From contig CP070696.1 in the NCBI GenBank assembly GCA_020353535.1, positions 740,918-779,396 of the forward strand: DNA of 38,479 bases, written 5' to 3'. This DNA is from Spirochaetaceae bacterium. GTDB lineage: Bacteria; Spirochaetota; Spirochaetia; SZUA-6; DRHE01. This document shows positions 8,507-16,955 of this stretch, piece by piece. The stretch's first letter is position 1. The number at the start of each line of letters is the position of its first letter. The position numbers and the translations under genes are program-made. Under the pieces are notes generated by a model. It saw only the letters and a list, made by a program, of their open reading frames with translations, did not search any database and was not told the origin of the DNA.

Positions 8507-9685
8507 GTGACCAGGATTAATCCCGAGGTAGCGGCGATCCCCTACGGGGATCGGAAGCGGATCAAGAGCGTCGCCGAGGCGCGGGCCGACCTGGTGGATC
8601 TCATGTCCGGCAATCCGGATATGGAGATGCCCCCGTACATCCGTGAACGCCTCAAGGAACGGATTGACTCCGGTCCCATGCGTTACACGGCCTATTGGGG
8701 AAGCCCGAAGCTGCGACAAAGACTCGCGGAAAAGCTGGAAGCGGAGTGCGGTATCGAAGCGGATCCGGAAGAGGAGCTGTTGATCACCCACGGGGTTCAG
8801 GAGGCGCTCTACGCGCTGATGCGCACCGTGCTGTGCCGGGGGGACGAGGTGCTCATACCCTCGCCTCATTACGCCAACTATCTCCTCGATGCGATCGCCT
8901 GCGGTGCCGAACCGGTGTTCGTGCCACTGTATGAGCAGGAGGGCTTCGTTCCCCGTATCGAGGAGTTGGAGCGAGCCATCACCCCCAAGACCCGACTGCT
9001 GGTTTTTTCAAATCCCAACAATCCCCTTGGAGTTACCTGGCCGGATGAAACCATAGAATCCCTCGCCAACCTGGTGCGGTCGCGGGATTTGCTGGTGGCG
9101 GTGGACGAAATCTACCGTGATTTTTCCGAGTCCAAACCTCCTCTGAGCATCGCCTCGCTGCCCGGGATGAAGGAACGCACCTTTACCCTTCAGGGCTTCT
9201 CCAAATCGTACTTTATGATGGGACTGCGGGTCGGGTACGTGGCCGGACCTAAAGAACTGATCCACCATGTGAAACAGCTTCACTATATCCTGTTGCTCTG
9301 CCCCTCAACGATCGGGGAGGCGGCGGCCCTGGCCGCGCTTGACTGCCCGAGGGAGCAGATCGAGCCGCTGCGTCAGGAGTTTCGGGACAAGCTGCGGATG
9401 CTCTACGAGGCGGTGATGTCGATTCCCGGTATCACCTGCGCGCGGCCCAACGGAACCTTCTACCTGTTTCCCAACATGCGCTGCTTCGGGATGACCTCCA
9501 TGGATCTCACCCTGAAACTGATCGAAGAGACCGGAGTGGCAACCCTACCCGGGACCGAGTTCGGTGCCACCGGGGAAGGATACCTGCGGCTGTCGGTGAT
9601 TTCAAAGCGGGAACAGGTGGAGGAGGGGATCCGCAGGTTGAAGGAATTTTCCGCACGGCACCTTGGTGCGGGAGGCGGGGTATGA
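8507..9685 (+). CDS. Class I/II pyridoxal-phosphate aminotransferase
   Basis: A 392-residue fold-type I PLP enzyme expected to transfer an amino group between an amino acid and a 2-oxo acid in the cytosol. The key marks are TAYWGSPKLRQRLA near residue 62, the cofactor-contacting SNPNNPLG, the aspartate in AVDEIYRDF, the Schiff-base lysine K233 in GFSKSYFMMGLRVGYV, and a C-terminal arginine region LRLSVI. The GTG start is the only in-frame choice after upstream stops, and AGGGA lies 9 nt before it. Its stop overlaps the ATG of an MttB-family gene by 4 bp (ATGA), so the two are coupled. This suggests that the demethylated product, or a partner of it, is transaminated. The exact amino acid cannot be assigned. 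Confidence 0.92.
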   Translation: MTRINPEVAAIPYGDRKRIKSVAEARADLVDLMSGNPDMEMPPYIRERLKERIDSGPMRYTAYWGSPKLRQRLAEKLEAECGIEADPEEELLITHGVQEALYALMRTVLCRGDEVLIPSPHYANYLLDAIACGAEPVFVPLYEQEGFVPRIEELERAITPKTRLLVFSNPNNPLGVTWPDETIESLANLVRSRDLLVAVDEIYRDFSESKPPLSIASLPGMKERTFTLQGFSKSYFMMGLRVGYVAGPKELIHHVKQLHYILLLCPSTIGEAAALAALDCPREQIEPLRQEFRDKLRMLYEAVMSIPGITCARPNGTFYLFPNMRCFGMTSMDLTLKLIEETGVATLPGTEFGATGEGYLRLSVISKREQVEEGIRRLKEFSARHLGAGGGV

Positions 9686-11025
9686 AGCTGCGGCTGCTCT
9701 CCGACGCGGACTCCCGCGAGATCTACGCCGCCGCGATCCGGATTCTCCGGGAGATGGGTATGCGGGTGATGGATGGGGACACCCGCCGTCTACTGCAGAA
9801 GGCCGGCTGCCGGGAGGCTGATACCGGACATCTTCTCTTCGACGAGCAGCTGGTACAGAAGGCCACGAGTAGTGTTCCGAAGCGGATGGTTCTCTTCGAC
9901 CGCGACGGGGAAGCGGCCGTGGACAGCGCCGACACCGTTCCTTATTTCGCGCCGGGATTGAACTGCATCAATGTCCTGGATCCCAGCAGTGGAGTACATC
10001 GGCTGTGCACAATCAGGGATATCCGGGAGACCGCCCGTCTCTGTGACCGTCTGTCGAATATCGATATGGCTGCCGGCCTCGGAAATCCCAGCGACCTTCC
10101 CCCCTCGGAGCAGGCCATGGCCACCGTGAAGGCGCTGGCCGAGGGCACCCGCAAGCCTCTGGCCTTCATCGCCCACGATGAGAAGGAGGACGAGGAGATC
10201 TGGGGCTACCTGGCAGACCTGGCCGGCGGCTGGCACAAGCTCTCCGACAAACCCTTCGCCCTGGATCTGACCGGCCCCTACTCCCCCCTCGAGCTGGGGG
10301 AGGAGGCCTGCCGGCGCCTGCGCTTCTGCGCCCGCCATCGGCTTCCAGTGGTCTGCTATCCCGCCTTGATCACGGGGGCTGCCGGTCCCGTGACCCTGGC
10401 CGGGGCAATTGCCCAGTCCTCCGCCGAGATCCTGGCGGGGATCGTGGTCCATCAGCTCGAGCAGCCCGGAGCGCCGGTGATCTCCGGTTCCGCGGTGCTG
10501 CCCATGGATCTGATGACCGGCGGCATCGCCTACGGTTCCCCGGAGTACGGCCTAGCCTGCCTGGGGGCGGTGGATTTCTTCGGCGACCTCAACATCCCGA
10601 CCTGGTTCGGTGCGGGCTGCTCTGATTCCCACACCGTGGATGCCCAGGCCGCGGCAGAAGCCGGTATGAACCTTCAGACCGCCGTGCTCTCCGGCACCTC
10701 CTTCATACACAACCTCGGCTATCTGTCGGCCGGGAAAACCGGATCCCTGGAGATGCTGGTGCTCTGCGATGAGATCGCGGGCGCCCTCAAGAGCTTCGTC
10801 AGAGGGATCGCGGTCAACGAGGAAACCCTGGCCGTGGAGGTGATCCGCAGGGGCTACAGAGAGCACTCCTTCATGATGGACGAGCATACCCTGCGTCACA
10901 TGCGGACGGCCCTCTGGCAGCCCGTTATCTTCCAGCGTACCACCCGGGAGCAGTGGAGCGAGACCGGATCGGCGCTAGCGCTGGACCGTATACGGGAGCG
11001 GCTAAGGGAGCTTTTGGAGAGGTGA
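9682..11025 (+). CDS. MttB-superfamily corrinoid methyltransferase without pyrrolysine, copy 3
   Basis: At 447 residues this is the shortest of the five MttB-family proteins; it lacks the usual C-terminal tail of 20-30 residues. It keeps AAIRILREMGMRVMDGDTRRLL, LDPSSGVHRLCTIRDI, the ITGAAGPVTLAGAIAQ segment, DSHTVDAQAAAEAGMN, FIHNLGYLSAGKTGSLEM and DEHTLRHMRTALW. The VGPGGxF segment common to relatives is replaced by RRGYREHSFMM, which suggests altered substrate contacts. There is no amber codon. It begins inside the aminotransferase stop codon (ATGA overlap) and is followed after 46 bp by an M20 amidohydrolase. The expected role is transfer of an N-methyl group from an amino-acid-like substrate to a corrinoid protein; the substrate is unknown. 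Confidence 0.9.
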   Translation: MKLRLLSDADSREIYAAAIRILREMGMRVMDGDTRRLLQKAGCREADTGHLLFDEQLVQKATSSVPKRMVLFDRDGEAAVDSADTVPYFAPGLNCINVLDPSSGVHRLCTIRDIRETARLCDRLSNIDMAAGLGNPSDLPPSEQAMATVKALAEGTRKPLAFIAHDEKEDEEIWGYLADLAGGWHKLSDKPFALDLTGPYSPLELGEEACRRLRFCARHRLPVVCYPALITGAAGPVTLAGAIAQSSAEILAGIVVHQLEQPGAPVISGSAVLPMDLMTGGIAYGSPEYGLACLGAVDFFGDLNIPTWFGAGCSDSHTVDAQAAAEAGMNLQTAVLSGTSFIHNLGYLSAGKTGSLEMLVLCDEIAGALKSFVRGIAVNEETLAVEVIRRGYREHSFMMDEHTLRHMRTALWQPVIFQRTTREQWSETGSALALDRIRERLRELLER

Positions 11026-11071
11026 GCTGGGGTAGGGACAGACGAAAGGACAGGAGGAGCGGTACGAGCAG

Positions 11072-12295
11072 ATGAAAATTTCGAGGGAGGGGAAGGGCAG
11101 GAACAGGTATCTCGATGCTGCCAACGAAATTCTCGAGACCATGCTCTCGATCCGCCGGGACCTGCACAGTCATCCGGAGCTGGGGATGCAGGAAACCCGG
11201 ACCGCCCGGATAATTGCCGATCGTTTGAAGGCGTTGGACCTGGAGGTGAGAACCGGTGTTGGTGGGACCGGGGTGGTCGGATTGCTGAGGGGAAGCGGGA
11301 AGGGGAAAATCCCCGCCAAGACCGTTGCCCTGCGGGCGGACATCGATGCCCTGCCGATGCAGGACCAGAAGTCTGTCGAGTACGCCTCGAAAAATCCCGG
11401 GATCGCTCATTCCTGCGGGCACGACGCCCATACCGCCATTCAGCTGGGGGCGGCCGAGATCTTGAGCCGATCGTGCGACGTTATGGCGGGGAATGTGAAG
11501 TTCATCTTCCAGCCCAGCGAAGACACCTTACCGGGCGGCGCAGTACCGATGATCGAGGCTGGGGTTCTGGAAAATCCCAAAGTGGATGCGATCTCCTCTC
11601 TTCACCTGGGCTCCCAGTTCGAGGAGGGAACGGTTGTGGCCAAGGCGGAAAACGTCAGCACCTCATCGGTGAGCTTCGACCTCGATATTCATGGTAAGGG
11701 CGGTCATATCGGTGAACCCCACCGGGTGATCAATCCCGTATTGCTGGCCGCCACCCTGATCACCTCCTCCCAGACCCTGCTGCCGAAACGTACCGCTCCG
11801 GGGGATCCGATCATATTCGACTTCTGCGCCGTTCACGGAGGTACGGTGGGCAACATCATCCCGGATCAGGTCAATTTGAAGGGGGGCATACGGGTGGCCT
11901 CCCCGGAGCTGCTTGAACAGATGATGCGGGAGTTCGAGCGTATGATCCAGGGCATTGTGGAAAACGGCGGCGCAAGCTACTCCCTGAGGCTGCAAGAGGG
12001 ATACCCCACGATCTACAATGACCCGCCTTTGCTCGATCTCTGGCAGGCTGCGGCAGGTAAAGTGGTGGGAACTGATAAGGTTATCCTCCATGAGCGCATC
12101 ATCACGGGCGGGGACGATGCCGCCTTTTTCCATCAGAGGGTGCCTGGGGTGTACTGGTTCTTAGGTGTTCACAACGAGCGGGGCGGCTATACCGAGCCGC
12201 TGCACAGTCCCCACTTCGACTTCAATGAGGAGGTATTGGCGATTGGGGCGGCGGTTCAGGCCCAGGTTGCCACGGACTATCTGAAGCGTCAGTGA
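11072..12295 (+). CDS. M20-family amidohydrolase (hippurate hydrolase/aminoacylase-like), copy 1
   Basis: A 407-residue metal-dependent amidohydrolase of the M20D type, which removes acyl groups from N-acylated amino acids or cleaves related amides. Motifs: RRDLHSHPELGMQE, ALRADIDALPMQ, the metal site C115-G-H-D-A-H120, FQPSED at 146-151, the lid-domain GKGGHIGEPHRVINP, and the late TGGDDAAFF plus HSPHFDFNEE metal ligand region. The usual catalytic pair Glu-Glu reads Glu150-Asp151, as it also does in the second copy at 25415. It has no signal peptide, so it is cytosolic. AGGAGG sits about 13 nt before the ATG. It is third in the aminotransferase/MttB operon, so it probably releases the amino compound on which those enzymes act, or hydrolyses a product of them. 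Confidence 0.93.
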   Translation: MKISREGKGRNRYLDAANEILETMLSIRRDLHSHPELGMQETRTARIIADRLKALDLEVRTGVGGTGVVGLLRGSGKGKIPAKTVALRADIDALPMQDQKSVEYASKNPGIAHSCGHDAHTAIQLGAAEILSRSCDVMAGNVKFIFQPSEDTLPGGAVPMIEAGVLENPKVDAISSLHLGSQFEEGTVVAKAENVSTSSVSFDLDIHGKGGHIGEPHRVINPVLLAATLITSSQTLLPKRTAPGDPIIFDFCAVHGGTVGNIIPDQVNLKGGIRVASPELLEQMMREFERMIQGIVENGGASYSLRLQEGYPTIYNDPPLLDLWQAAAGKVVGTDKVILHERIITGGDDAAFFHQRVPGVYWFLGVHNERGGYTEPLHSPHFDFNEEVLAIGAAVQAQVATDYLKRQ

Positions 12296-12349
12296 GGTCA
12301 TATCCGGGCGGTTTTTGAGGCGGGATTTCAATTATCGGAATGGTCAGGA

Positions 12350-12378
12350 TTGACAGGATCATGGTGCATATTTATACT
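12350..12378 (+). promoter_or_regulatory. Near-consensus sigma-70 promoter for the polar-amino-acid importer operon
   Basis: The plus strand reads TTGACA (12350-12355), 17 bp, TATACT (12373-12378). It lies 55 bp after the M20 stop and 73 bp before the first permease ATG, so the transporter has its own transcription start. Confidence 0.8.
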
Positions 12379-12451
12379 TTACCACCCTGTACAGGCCAGC
12401 GGGAAAGCCGTATCAGCGTTCACACCGTCGTTGTAGAGATCTGAAAAACGA

Positions 12452-13288
12452 ATGGATGAAACCATAAAAGTTAGGATTTCTCCTCTCCATTGGTTGAGAC
12501 AGCGAATCTTCCTGTTCCGCCGTCCCTGGTTCGACATTATTCAGTTTGCCCTGGTGGTGGCTGTAATCGTTTGGCTCATGGCACTCAGCACCTCCACGCT
12601 GGGGTATAACTGGCAGTGGTATCGGGTTCCCCGCTACCTCTTTCGGATCAGGCACGGCGAACTGCTTGTCGGCGAGTTGATCAAGGGATTGCTGTTCACT
12701 TTTCGCATCTCCGGCGTAAGCCTGGTACTCGCTCTGGGTATCGGTCTGGCGACAGCGTTGATCCGGCTTTCCGGGTCGTTCATGGGCAGAATTCTGGCCC
12801 GCGGGTACCTGGAATTGATCCGCAACACCCCGCTGGTCGTGCAGATCTACCTGATGTACTTCGTCCTTGGACCGATCATCGGCCTTGGCCGTTTCGGTTC
12901 CGCGGTTTTGGCTTTGAGCCTGTTCGAAGGAGCCTATCTGTCCGAGATTTTCAGAGCGGGTATCGTCAACCTGCACAAGGGGCAGTGGGAAGCCGCCCAC
13001 AGTTTGGGCTTGAACTCCTTCTACACCTACCGGGACGTGATCCTGCCGCAGGCGCTGCGGCGGATCCTTCCCCCATTGACCAGCCAGGTCATTACCCTGA
13101 TCAAGAACTCTGCCCTGGTGAGCATCGTATCCCTGGGAGACCTGGCCCTTCAGGCCAGAATCATCGCGGCGGACACCTTCCTGGTCTTTGAGATCTGGTT
13201 CGTCACAGCCCTTATCTACCTGGCCATTACCGTGCCGCTGTCCACTGTGGTGTACTACATGGAGCGACGGTTCAGGATCCTGACATGA
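12452..13288 (+). CDS. Polar-amino-acid ABC permease (HisM/GlnP type), subunit 1
   Basis: An inner-membrane permease of 278 residues. After a basic cytosolic N-terminus come several helices (FALVVAVIVWLMAL and others). The block LIKGLLFTFRISGVSLVLALGIGLATALI opens the BPD_transp_1 domain. YLELIRNTPLVVQIYLMYF is the signature of polar-amino-acid permeases, and EAAHSLGLNSFYTYRDVILPQALRRILPP is the ATPase-coupling EAA loop. It opens an operon with an ATPase, a binding lipoprotein and a second permease, together a full heterodimeric importer. The ribosome-binding site is weak (GAGAT), but the ATG is the only sensible start before the first helix. Confidence 0.93.
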   Translation: MDETIKVRISPLHWLRQRIFLFRRPWFDIIQFALVVAVIVWLMALSTSTLGYNWQWYRVPRYLFRIRHGELLVGELIKGLLFTFRISGVSLVLALGIGLATALIRLSGSFMGRILARGYLELIRNTPLVVQIYLMYFVLGPIIGLGRFGSAVLALSLFEGAYLSEIFRAGIVNLHKGQWEAAHSLGLNSFYTYRDVILPQALRRILPPLTSQVITLIKNSALVSIVSLGDLALQARIIAADTFLVFEIWFVTALIYLAITVPLSTVVYYMERRFRILT

Positions 13289-13306
13289 GATTTCTGGAGT
13301 GAGCGG

Positions 13307-14059
13307 ATGAGCGAGAAAGAATTAGGCCAACATATCATAGCGATCGACAAGGTGAGCAAGACCTTTCCGGGGGGCGTGCAGGCGGTGAAAGATTTTTCCA
13401 CTAAGATACGCCGCCGGGAAGTGGTGGTGATTATGGGTCCCTCCGGATCCGGAAAATCGACCCTGCTGCGTTGCCTCAATGGTTTGGAGGAGCCGGACGG
13501 CGGAACCATCATCGTCGACGGAATTCCCCTGGATGACAACAAGCGGCATCGGTTGGAGATCCGCAAAGAGGTGGGGATGGTGTTTCAGTCCTTCAACCTC
13601 TTCCCCCATCTGACAGCCCTGGAAAACGTAAATCTGGCCCAGATTCGGGTGCGAAAGAAGAGCCAAAAGGAAGCAACCAACTTCAGTATGGAGCTTCTGA
13701 ACAAGGTCGGCATCTCGGAAAAAGCCAACAACTATCCGGCCCAGTTGTCCGGCGGACAGCAGCAACGGGTGGCTATCGCCCGGGCCCTGGCCATGATGCC
13801 CAAGGTCATGCTCTTCGACGAGCCGACCAGTGCTCTGGATCCGGAGATGATCAACGAAGTACTGGATGTTATGAAGAATCTTGCCCGCGAGGGTATGACC
13901 ATGGTGGTTGTAACACACGAGATGGGATTCGCCCGGGAGGTCAGTGATTTGGTGATCTTCATGGACGACGGACAGATCGTGGAGACAGGTACGGCGGAGC
14001 ATTTCTTCAAGAATCCCCAGGAGGAGCGAACCAAGCTCTTCCTGAGTCAAATACTGTGA
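13307..14059 (+). CDS. Polar-amino-acid ABC importer ATPase (GlnQ/HisP type)
   Basis: A cytosolic ATPase of 250 residues that powers the adjacent permeases. Walker A is GPSGSGKST at 44-52, the Q-loop follows in [19 protein letters not shown], the signature is [15 protein letters not shown], Walker B is [12 protein letters not shown], and the switch histidine is in [12 protein letters not shown]. All catalytic motifs are intact. The length is typical for GlnQ-like proteins. GGAG lies just ahead of the ATG, 18 bp after the first permease. The specificity of such ATPases is set by the membrane partners and binding protein, so the substrate is not defined here. Confidence 0.95.
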   Translation: MSEKELGQHIIAIDKVSKTFPGGVQAVKDFSTKIRRREVVVIMGPSGSGKSTLLRCLNGLEEPDGGTIIVDGIPLDDNKRHRLEIRKEVGMVFQSFNLFPHLTALENVNLAQIRVRKKSQKEATNFSMELLNKVGISEKANNYPAQLSGGQQQRVAIARALAMMPKVMLFDEPTSALDPEMINEVLDVMKNLAREGMTMVVVTHEMGFAREVSDLVIFMDDGQIVETGTAEHFFKNPQEERTKLFLSQIL

Positions 14060-14165
14060 TGAACGCGAAAGGCGGCGCGAGGCAGTTCGCTCTTACGTGG
14101 GAGCGATGCTGCAAACTAGAGGAGTCAAAACACTCGATAAAATCCAAAAAGAAAGGAGAAGGATT

Positions 14166-15005
14166 ATGAAAAAGAGTGTGTTCAAGGTATTGGTAGCCCT
14201 CCTGCTCATCGCGGGTGTGCTGGGTCTATTGCTCAGCTGTGCCCGAGGAGCTGAGGAGGAAGCTGCCGAAGTCGAGGAGAGCCTGATCGAAGGCATCGTC
14301 AAGCGGGGAGTGATGAAGGTCGGTATCGGCATCTTCGTGCCCTGGTCCTTTAAGGACAAGGACGGCAATTTCGCCGGATTCGAGGTCGATGTGGCTGCCA
14401 AGCTGGCCGAGGACCTAGGCGTCGAAATAGAGTTCGTGCCCACCGAATGGTCCGGAATCATTCCGGCGCTGCTGACCGGGAAGTTCGACGTGATCATCGG
14501 AGGCATGGGCATCACCGTGGAGCGGGCCCTGAAGGTCAACTTCACCGATCCCTATTCGTACAGCGGTATGGATGTGGTCGTGAACAGGAAGATGCTTCCC
14601 AATGCCACCAGCATGGATGATCTGAACAAGGAAAACATCGTCATCGCCGTACGGATGGGCGCCACCCCTGTGGCCGCTGCCAAACGCTGGGCTCCGAATG
14701 CGCAGCTGCATCAGTTTGACGACGATGCGGCGGTGATCCAGGACGTGCTCAATGGCAACGCCCATGCTGCATTGTCCTCCTCCCCCAAACCGGCTTTCTG
14801 GGCGGCGGACTATGCCGACGTGATTTACCGGCCCCTGGGAGGCAAGTATCTCTACAACGATCCCAGCGCCTTTGCCGTACGCAAGGGTGACTACGAGGCC
14901 TTATTCTTCTTCAACGGTTGGATCGCGGACAACCAGGACTTTCTCCAGGAGCGGGATCGCTACTGGTTCGGGACCCGCGATTGGGCGGACATGGTTGCAG
15001 AGTAG
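14166..15005 (+). CDS. Polar-amino-acid ABC substrate-binding lipoprotein (SBP_bac_3)
   Basis: This is the solute receptor of the amino-acid importer, 279 residues. MKKSVFKVLVALLLIAG leads to the lipobox LLLSC at about residue 24-28, and the mature chain starts with a strongly acidic linker. The first lobe shows GVMKVGIGIFVPWSFKDKDG and FAGFEVDVAAKLAEDLG, followed by LLTGKFDVIIGGMGITVERA, all typical of SBP_bac_3. AGGAGA stands 8 nt before this ATG, so the longer in-frame reading from 14097 is rejected. It lies between the ATPase and the second permease, with a strong stem-loop just after its stop that could stabilise its mRNA. The ligand could be an amino acid or an N-methylated relative, given the neighbouring genes. 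Confidence 0.93.
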   Translation: MKKSVFKVLVALLLIAGVLGLLLSCARGAEEEAAEVEESLIEGIVKRGVMKVGIGIFVPWSFKDKDGNFAGFEVDVAAKLAEDLGVEIEFVPTEWSGIIPALLTGKFDVIIGGMGITVERALKVNFTDPYSYSGMDVVVNRKMLPNATSMDDLNKENIVIAVRMGATPVAAAKRWAPNAQLHQFDDDAAVIQDVLNGNAHAALSSSPKPAFWAADYADVIYRPLGGKYLYNDPSAFAVRKGDYEALFFFNGWIADNQDFLQERDRYWFGTRDWADMVAE

Positions 15006-15023
15006 AGTCTAAAGTGCCACGAT

Positions 15024-15050
15024 AGCCACCCGTCTTTTAGACGGGTGGCT
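15024..15050 (+). promoter_or_regulatory. Strong stem-loop between binding protein and second permease
   Basis: GCCACCCGTC pairs perfectly with GACGGGTGGC. An extra A-T pair outside and a T-A pair inside leave a three-base loop. The following TTATCTAAAG is not a clean U-tract. It probably acts as a partial terminator or 3'-end protector, favouring expression of the binding protein over the downstream permease (inference). Confidence 0.65.
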
Positions 15051-15076
15051 TATCTAAAGACAGCAGAAGGCTGGCG

Positions 15077-15958
15077 GTGATAAAGAAAAAGACGAAATTC
15101 CGACCTCTCGATGCCGTGATCATCCTGCTCTGCATCGGATTTGTCGTATACGTCTACTACCGGGTCAAGTTCGGTCTCGAATACAAAGGGGACTGGTCGG
15201 TCATCCCCCGCTTTCTGTTCCGCCGCAGCTCCGAGACGGGGAAGCTGGTCACGAACTATCTGATGCAGGGTCTGTTTGCCACAATCAAGCTGTCTATATG
15301 GGCGACCCTGTTGGCCTTGCTCGCCGGTTTTGTCACAGGGCTGTTCCGCACCAGCCAGAACCTGTTCCTGCAGATGGTGGGTCGGGCCTACGTGGAGCTG
15401 ATCCGCAATCTGCCTCCCCTGGTGCTGATCTTCATCTTCTACTTCTTCGTGGTCGATCAGATCATGCCCCTGTTGGGACTGGAGGAGTTTATTCGCACCC
15501 GCTCGGATACCTCCAAGGCGATCCTGGCGATTCTTTTCGCCGAGGAATCGTTGTTTGTCCAATTTATCTCCGGTGTGTTCACCATCGCTTTCTTCGAGGG
15601 CGCCTACATTACCGAGATCATACGGGCGGGCATAGAATCAATCGAGCGGGGACAGTCCGAGGCGGCCTACTCCTTGGGCTTATCCTGGTTCGATAAAATG
15701 CGCTTCATCATCCTGCCCCAGGCGGTCAAGCGGGTTCTGCCGCCACTGGCCAATGAGTTCATCAACACGATCAAGTACTCCGCAATCGCCTCCGTGGTAT
15801 CCATCCAGGAGCTGACCTTCATGGGCCGCCAGGTGGTGGCCGCCACCCAGTACATCTTCGAGACCTGGATTACCGTGGCCGTGATGTACCTGGTTCTGAC
15901 CCTGACACTATCCGTGCTTGTCAGCTGGGTAGAGAAGAAGATGGGGCAGAGCGACTGA
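15077..15958 (+). CDS. Polar-amino-acid ABC permease, subunit 2
   Basis: The second membrane subunit of the importer, 293 residues. The N-terminal helix PLDAVIILLCIGFVVYVYYRV is followed by a soluble loop. The permease domain starts at NYLMQGLFATIKLSIWATLLALL, with the signature YVELIRNLPPLVLIFIFYF and the coupling loop SEAAYSLGLSWFDKMRFIILPQAVKRVLPP. It resembles the subunit at 12452-13288 in layout, including a similar PRFLFRR pre-domain loop, so the two form a heterodimer. The start is GTG with AGAAGG 6 nt upstream. It lies after the stem-loop at 15024-15050 and before an EamA-type transporter on the same strand. Confidence 0.93.
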   Translation: MIKKKTKFRPLDAVIILLCIGFVVYVYYRVKFGLEYKGDWSVIPRFLFRRSSETGKLVTNYLMQGLFATIKLSIWATLLALLAGFVTGLFRTSQNLFLQMVGRAYVELIRNLPPLVLIFIFYFFVVDQIMPLLGLEEFIRTRSDTSKAILAILFAEESLFVQFISGVFTIAFFEGAYITEIIRAGIESIERGQSEAAYSLGLSWFDKMRFIILPQAVKRVLPPLANEFINTIKYSAIASVVSIQELTFMGRQVVAATQYIFETWITVAVMYLVLTLTLSVLVSWVEKKMGQSD

Positions 15959-16049
15959 CCTCAAAGCAGTCGCCCCGATTCCATACACAACCGGGTTTCG
16001 TGAACCACCGTACTGAAGCACCGATCCTATTTCAGCAAAACAACCTCCC

Positions 16050-16934
16050 ATGGCTATCGGTATCGCATTGACTGTAGCAGCTGCTACCGGTTACACCGTC
16101 AATACTTTGTTCCTGGCGTTGTTGGGGCGGAGAGCCGGTTTCACGACCACGAAATACATCTTCCTCATTGCCCTGGCAGCGAATCTGCTGATCCATCTGA
16201 TCGTTTTCGGGCGACCCTTTCCCAGCTTCGAGCGTATCGAATATCTGCTGTATCTAGGCGCTTCCGGAATCATTGGTTACGTGTTGGGATACGTGGCCAT
16301 GATAGCGGCCCTGCCATTGATCGGACCCCGTCTGGTGCTTCTGCTTTTGACCTCCCAGACCGCAATGAGTTTTTTCGCCGGCTGGGCTGTGCTGGGGGAA
16401 ACTCTCAATCCCCTCGGTTATCTCTACGTAGTCATGGTGATGGCTGGAATCATTCTGGCAATCTTGAACAAACGGGTGTCCGTAGAGGATCGAAGACACC
16501 TCACCACAGGCATCCTGTTCTCCCTGGCTCTTGGATTCTGTCAAACTCTCAGCCAGTTTCTTTCAAAAAAGGCTCTTCTAGGGGGCATTACACCTCTCTC
16601 GGCGAAGACAACCCGGCTGAACTTTGCCACGGTAGGGGTATTTATCTTTGCAGCCGCAGCAGGACACAGGATCGGGGTACGGGTGAGCGATCTCCAGCGT
16701 CAGGATTGGCTGAAAATCACGCTGGCCGCCCTGGTGGGTCCCGTATTGTCCGTGTTTTTAAGCTTCACTGCTTTGAAATTTATCACTCTGGGGGTCGCCG
16801 CTGCCATGCTCCAGCTGTCTCCGGTACTGATGCTGTTTCTGGCCAGGATTGTCTTCAAAGAGAAGATCAAGCCGGTCGCAGTCCTGGGAACCTTGCTGGC
16901 GGTGAGCGGGACGGTACTGCTGGCCCTGAGCTAG
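16050..16934 (+). CDS. EamA/DMT-superfamily membrane transporter
   Basis: A 294-residue integral membrane protein with about ten hydrophobic helices in two similar halves, the layout of EamA (drug/metabolite) transporters. The first half ends in a loop with NKRVSVEDRRHLTTG. The second half carries AAMLQLSPVLMLFLARIVFKEKIKPVAVLGTLLAVSGTVLLAL, the usual last two helices of the family with the conserved ExI/P segment. The direction and substrate cannot be deduced; characterised members export amino acids or metabolites or carry nucleotide sugars. It has a weak ribosome-binding site and lies 91 bp after the amino-acid permease, with no promoter that I can see in the gap. It precedes an MttB-family gene by about 20 bp, so export or import of a methylated amine or its product is possible. 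Confidence 0.88.
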   Translation: MAIGIALTVAAATGYTVNTLFLALLGRRAGFTTTKYIFLIALAANLLIHLIVFGRPFPSFERIEYLLYLGASGIIGYVLGYVAMIAALPLIGPRLVLLLLTSQTAMSFFAGWAVLGETLNPLGYLYVVMVMAGIILAILNKRVSVEDRRHLTTGILFSLALGFCQTLSQFLSKKALLGGITPLSAKTTRLNFATVGVFIFAAAAGHRIGVRVSDLQRQDWLKITLAALVGPVLSVFLSFTALKFITLGVAAAMLQLSPVLMLFLARIVFKEKIKPVAVLGTLLAVSGTVLLALS

Positions 16935-16955
16935 GGGTGAGAGGAGATCAAGTTG

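Noticed and set aside
8421..8510. 29-codon leader peptide before the aminotransferase, ending in a GTGA overlap
   Set aside because: There is no ribosome-binding site before its ATG and no codon run or motif typical of attenuator peptides; likely chance.
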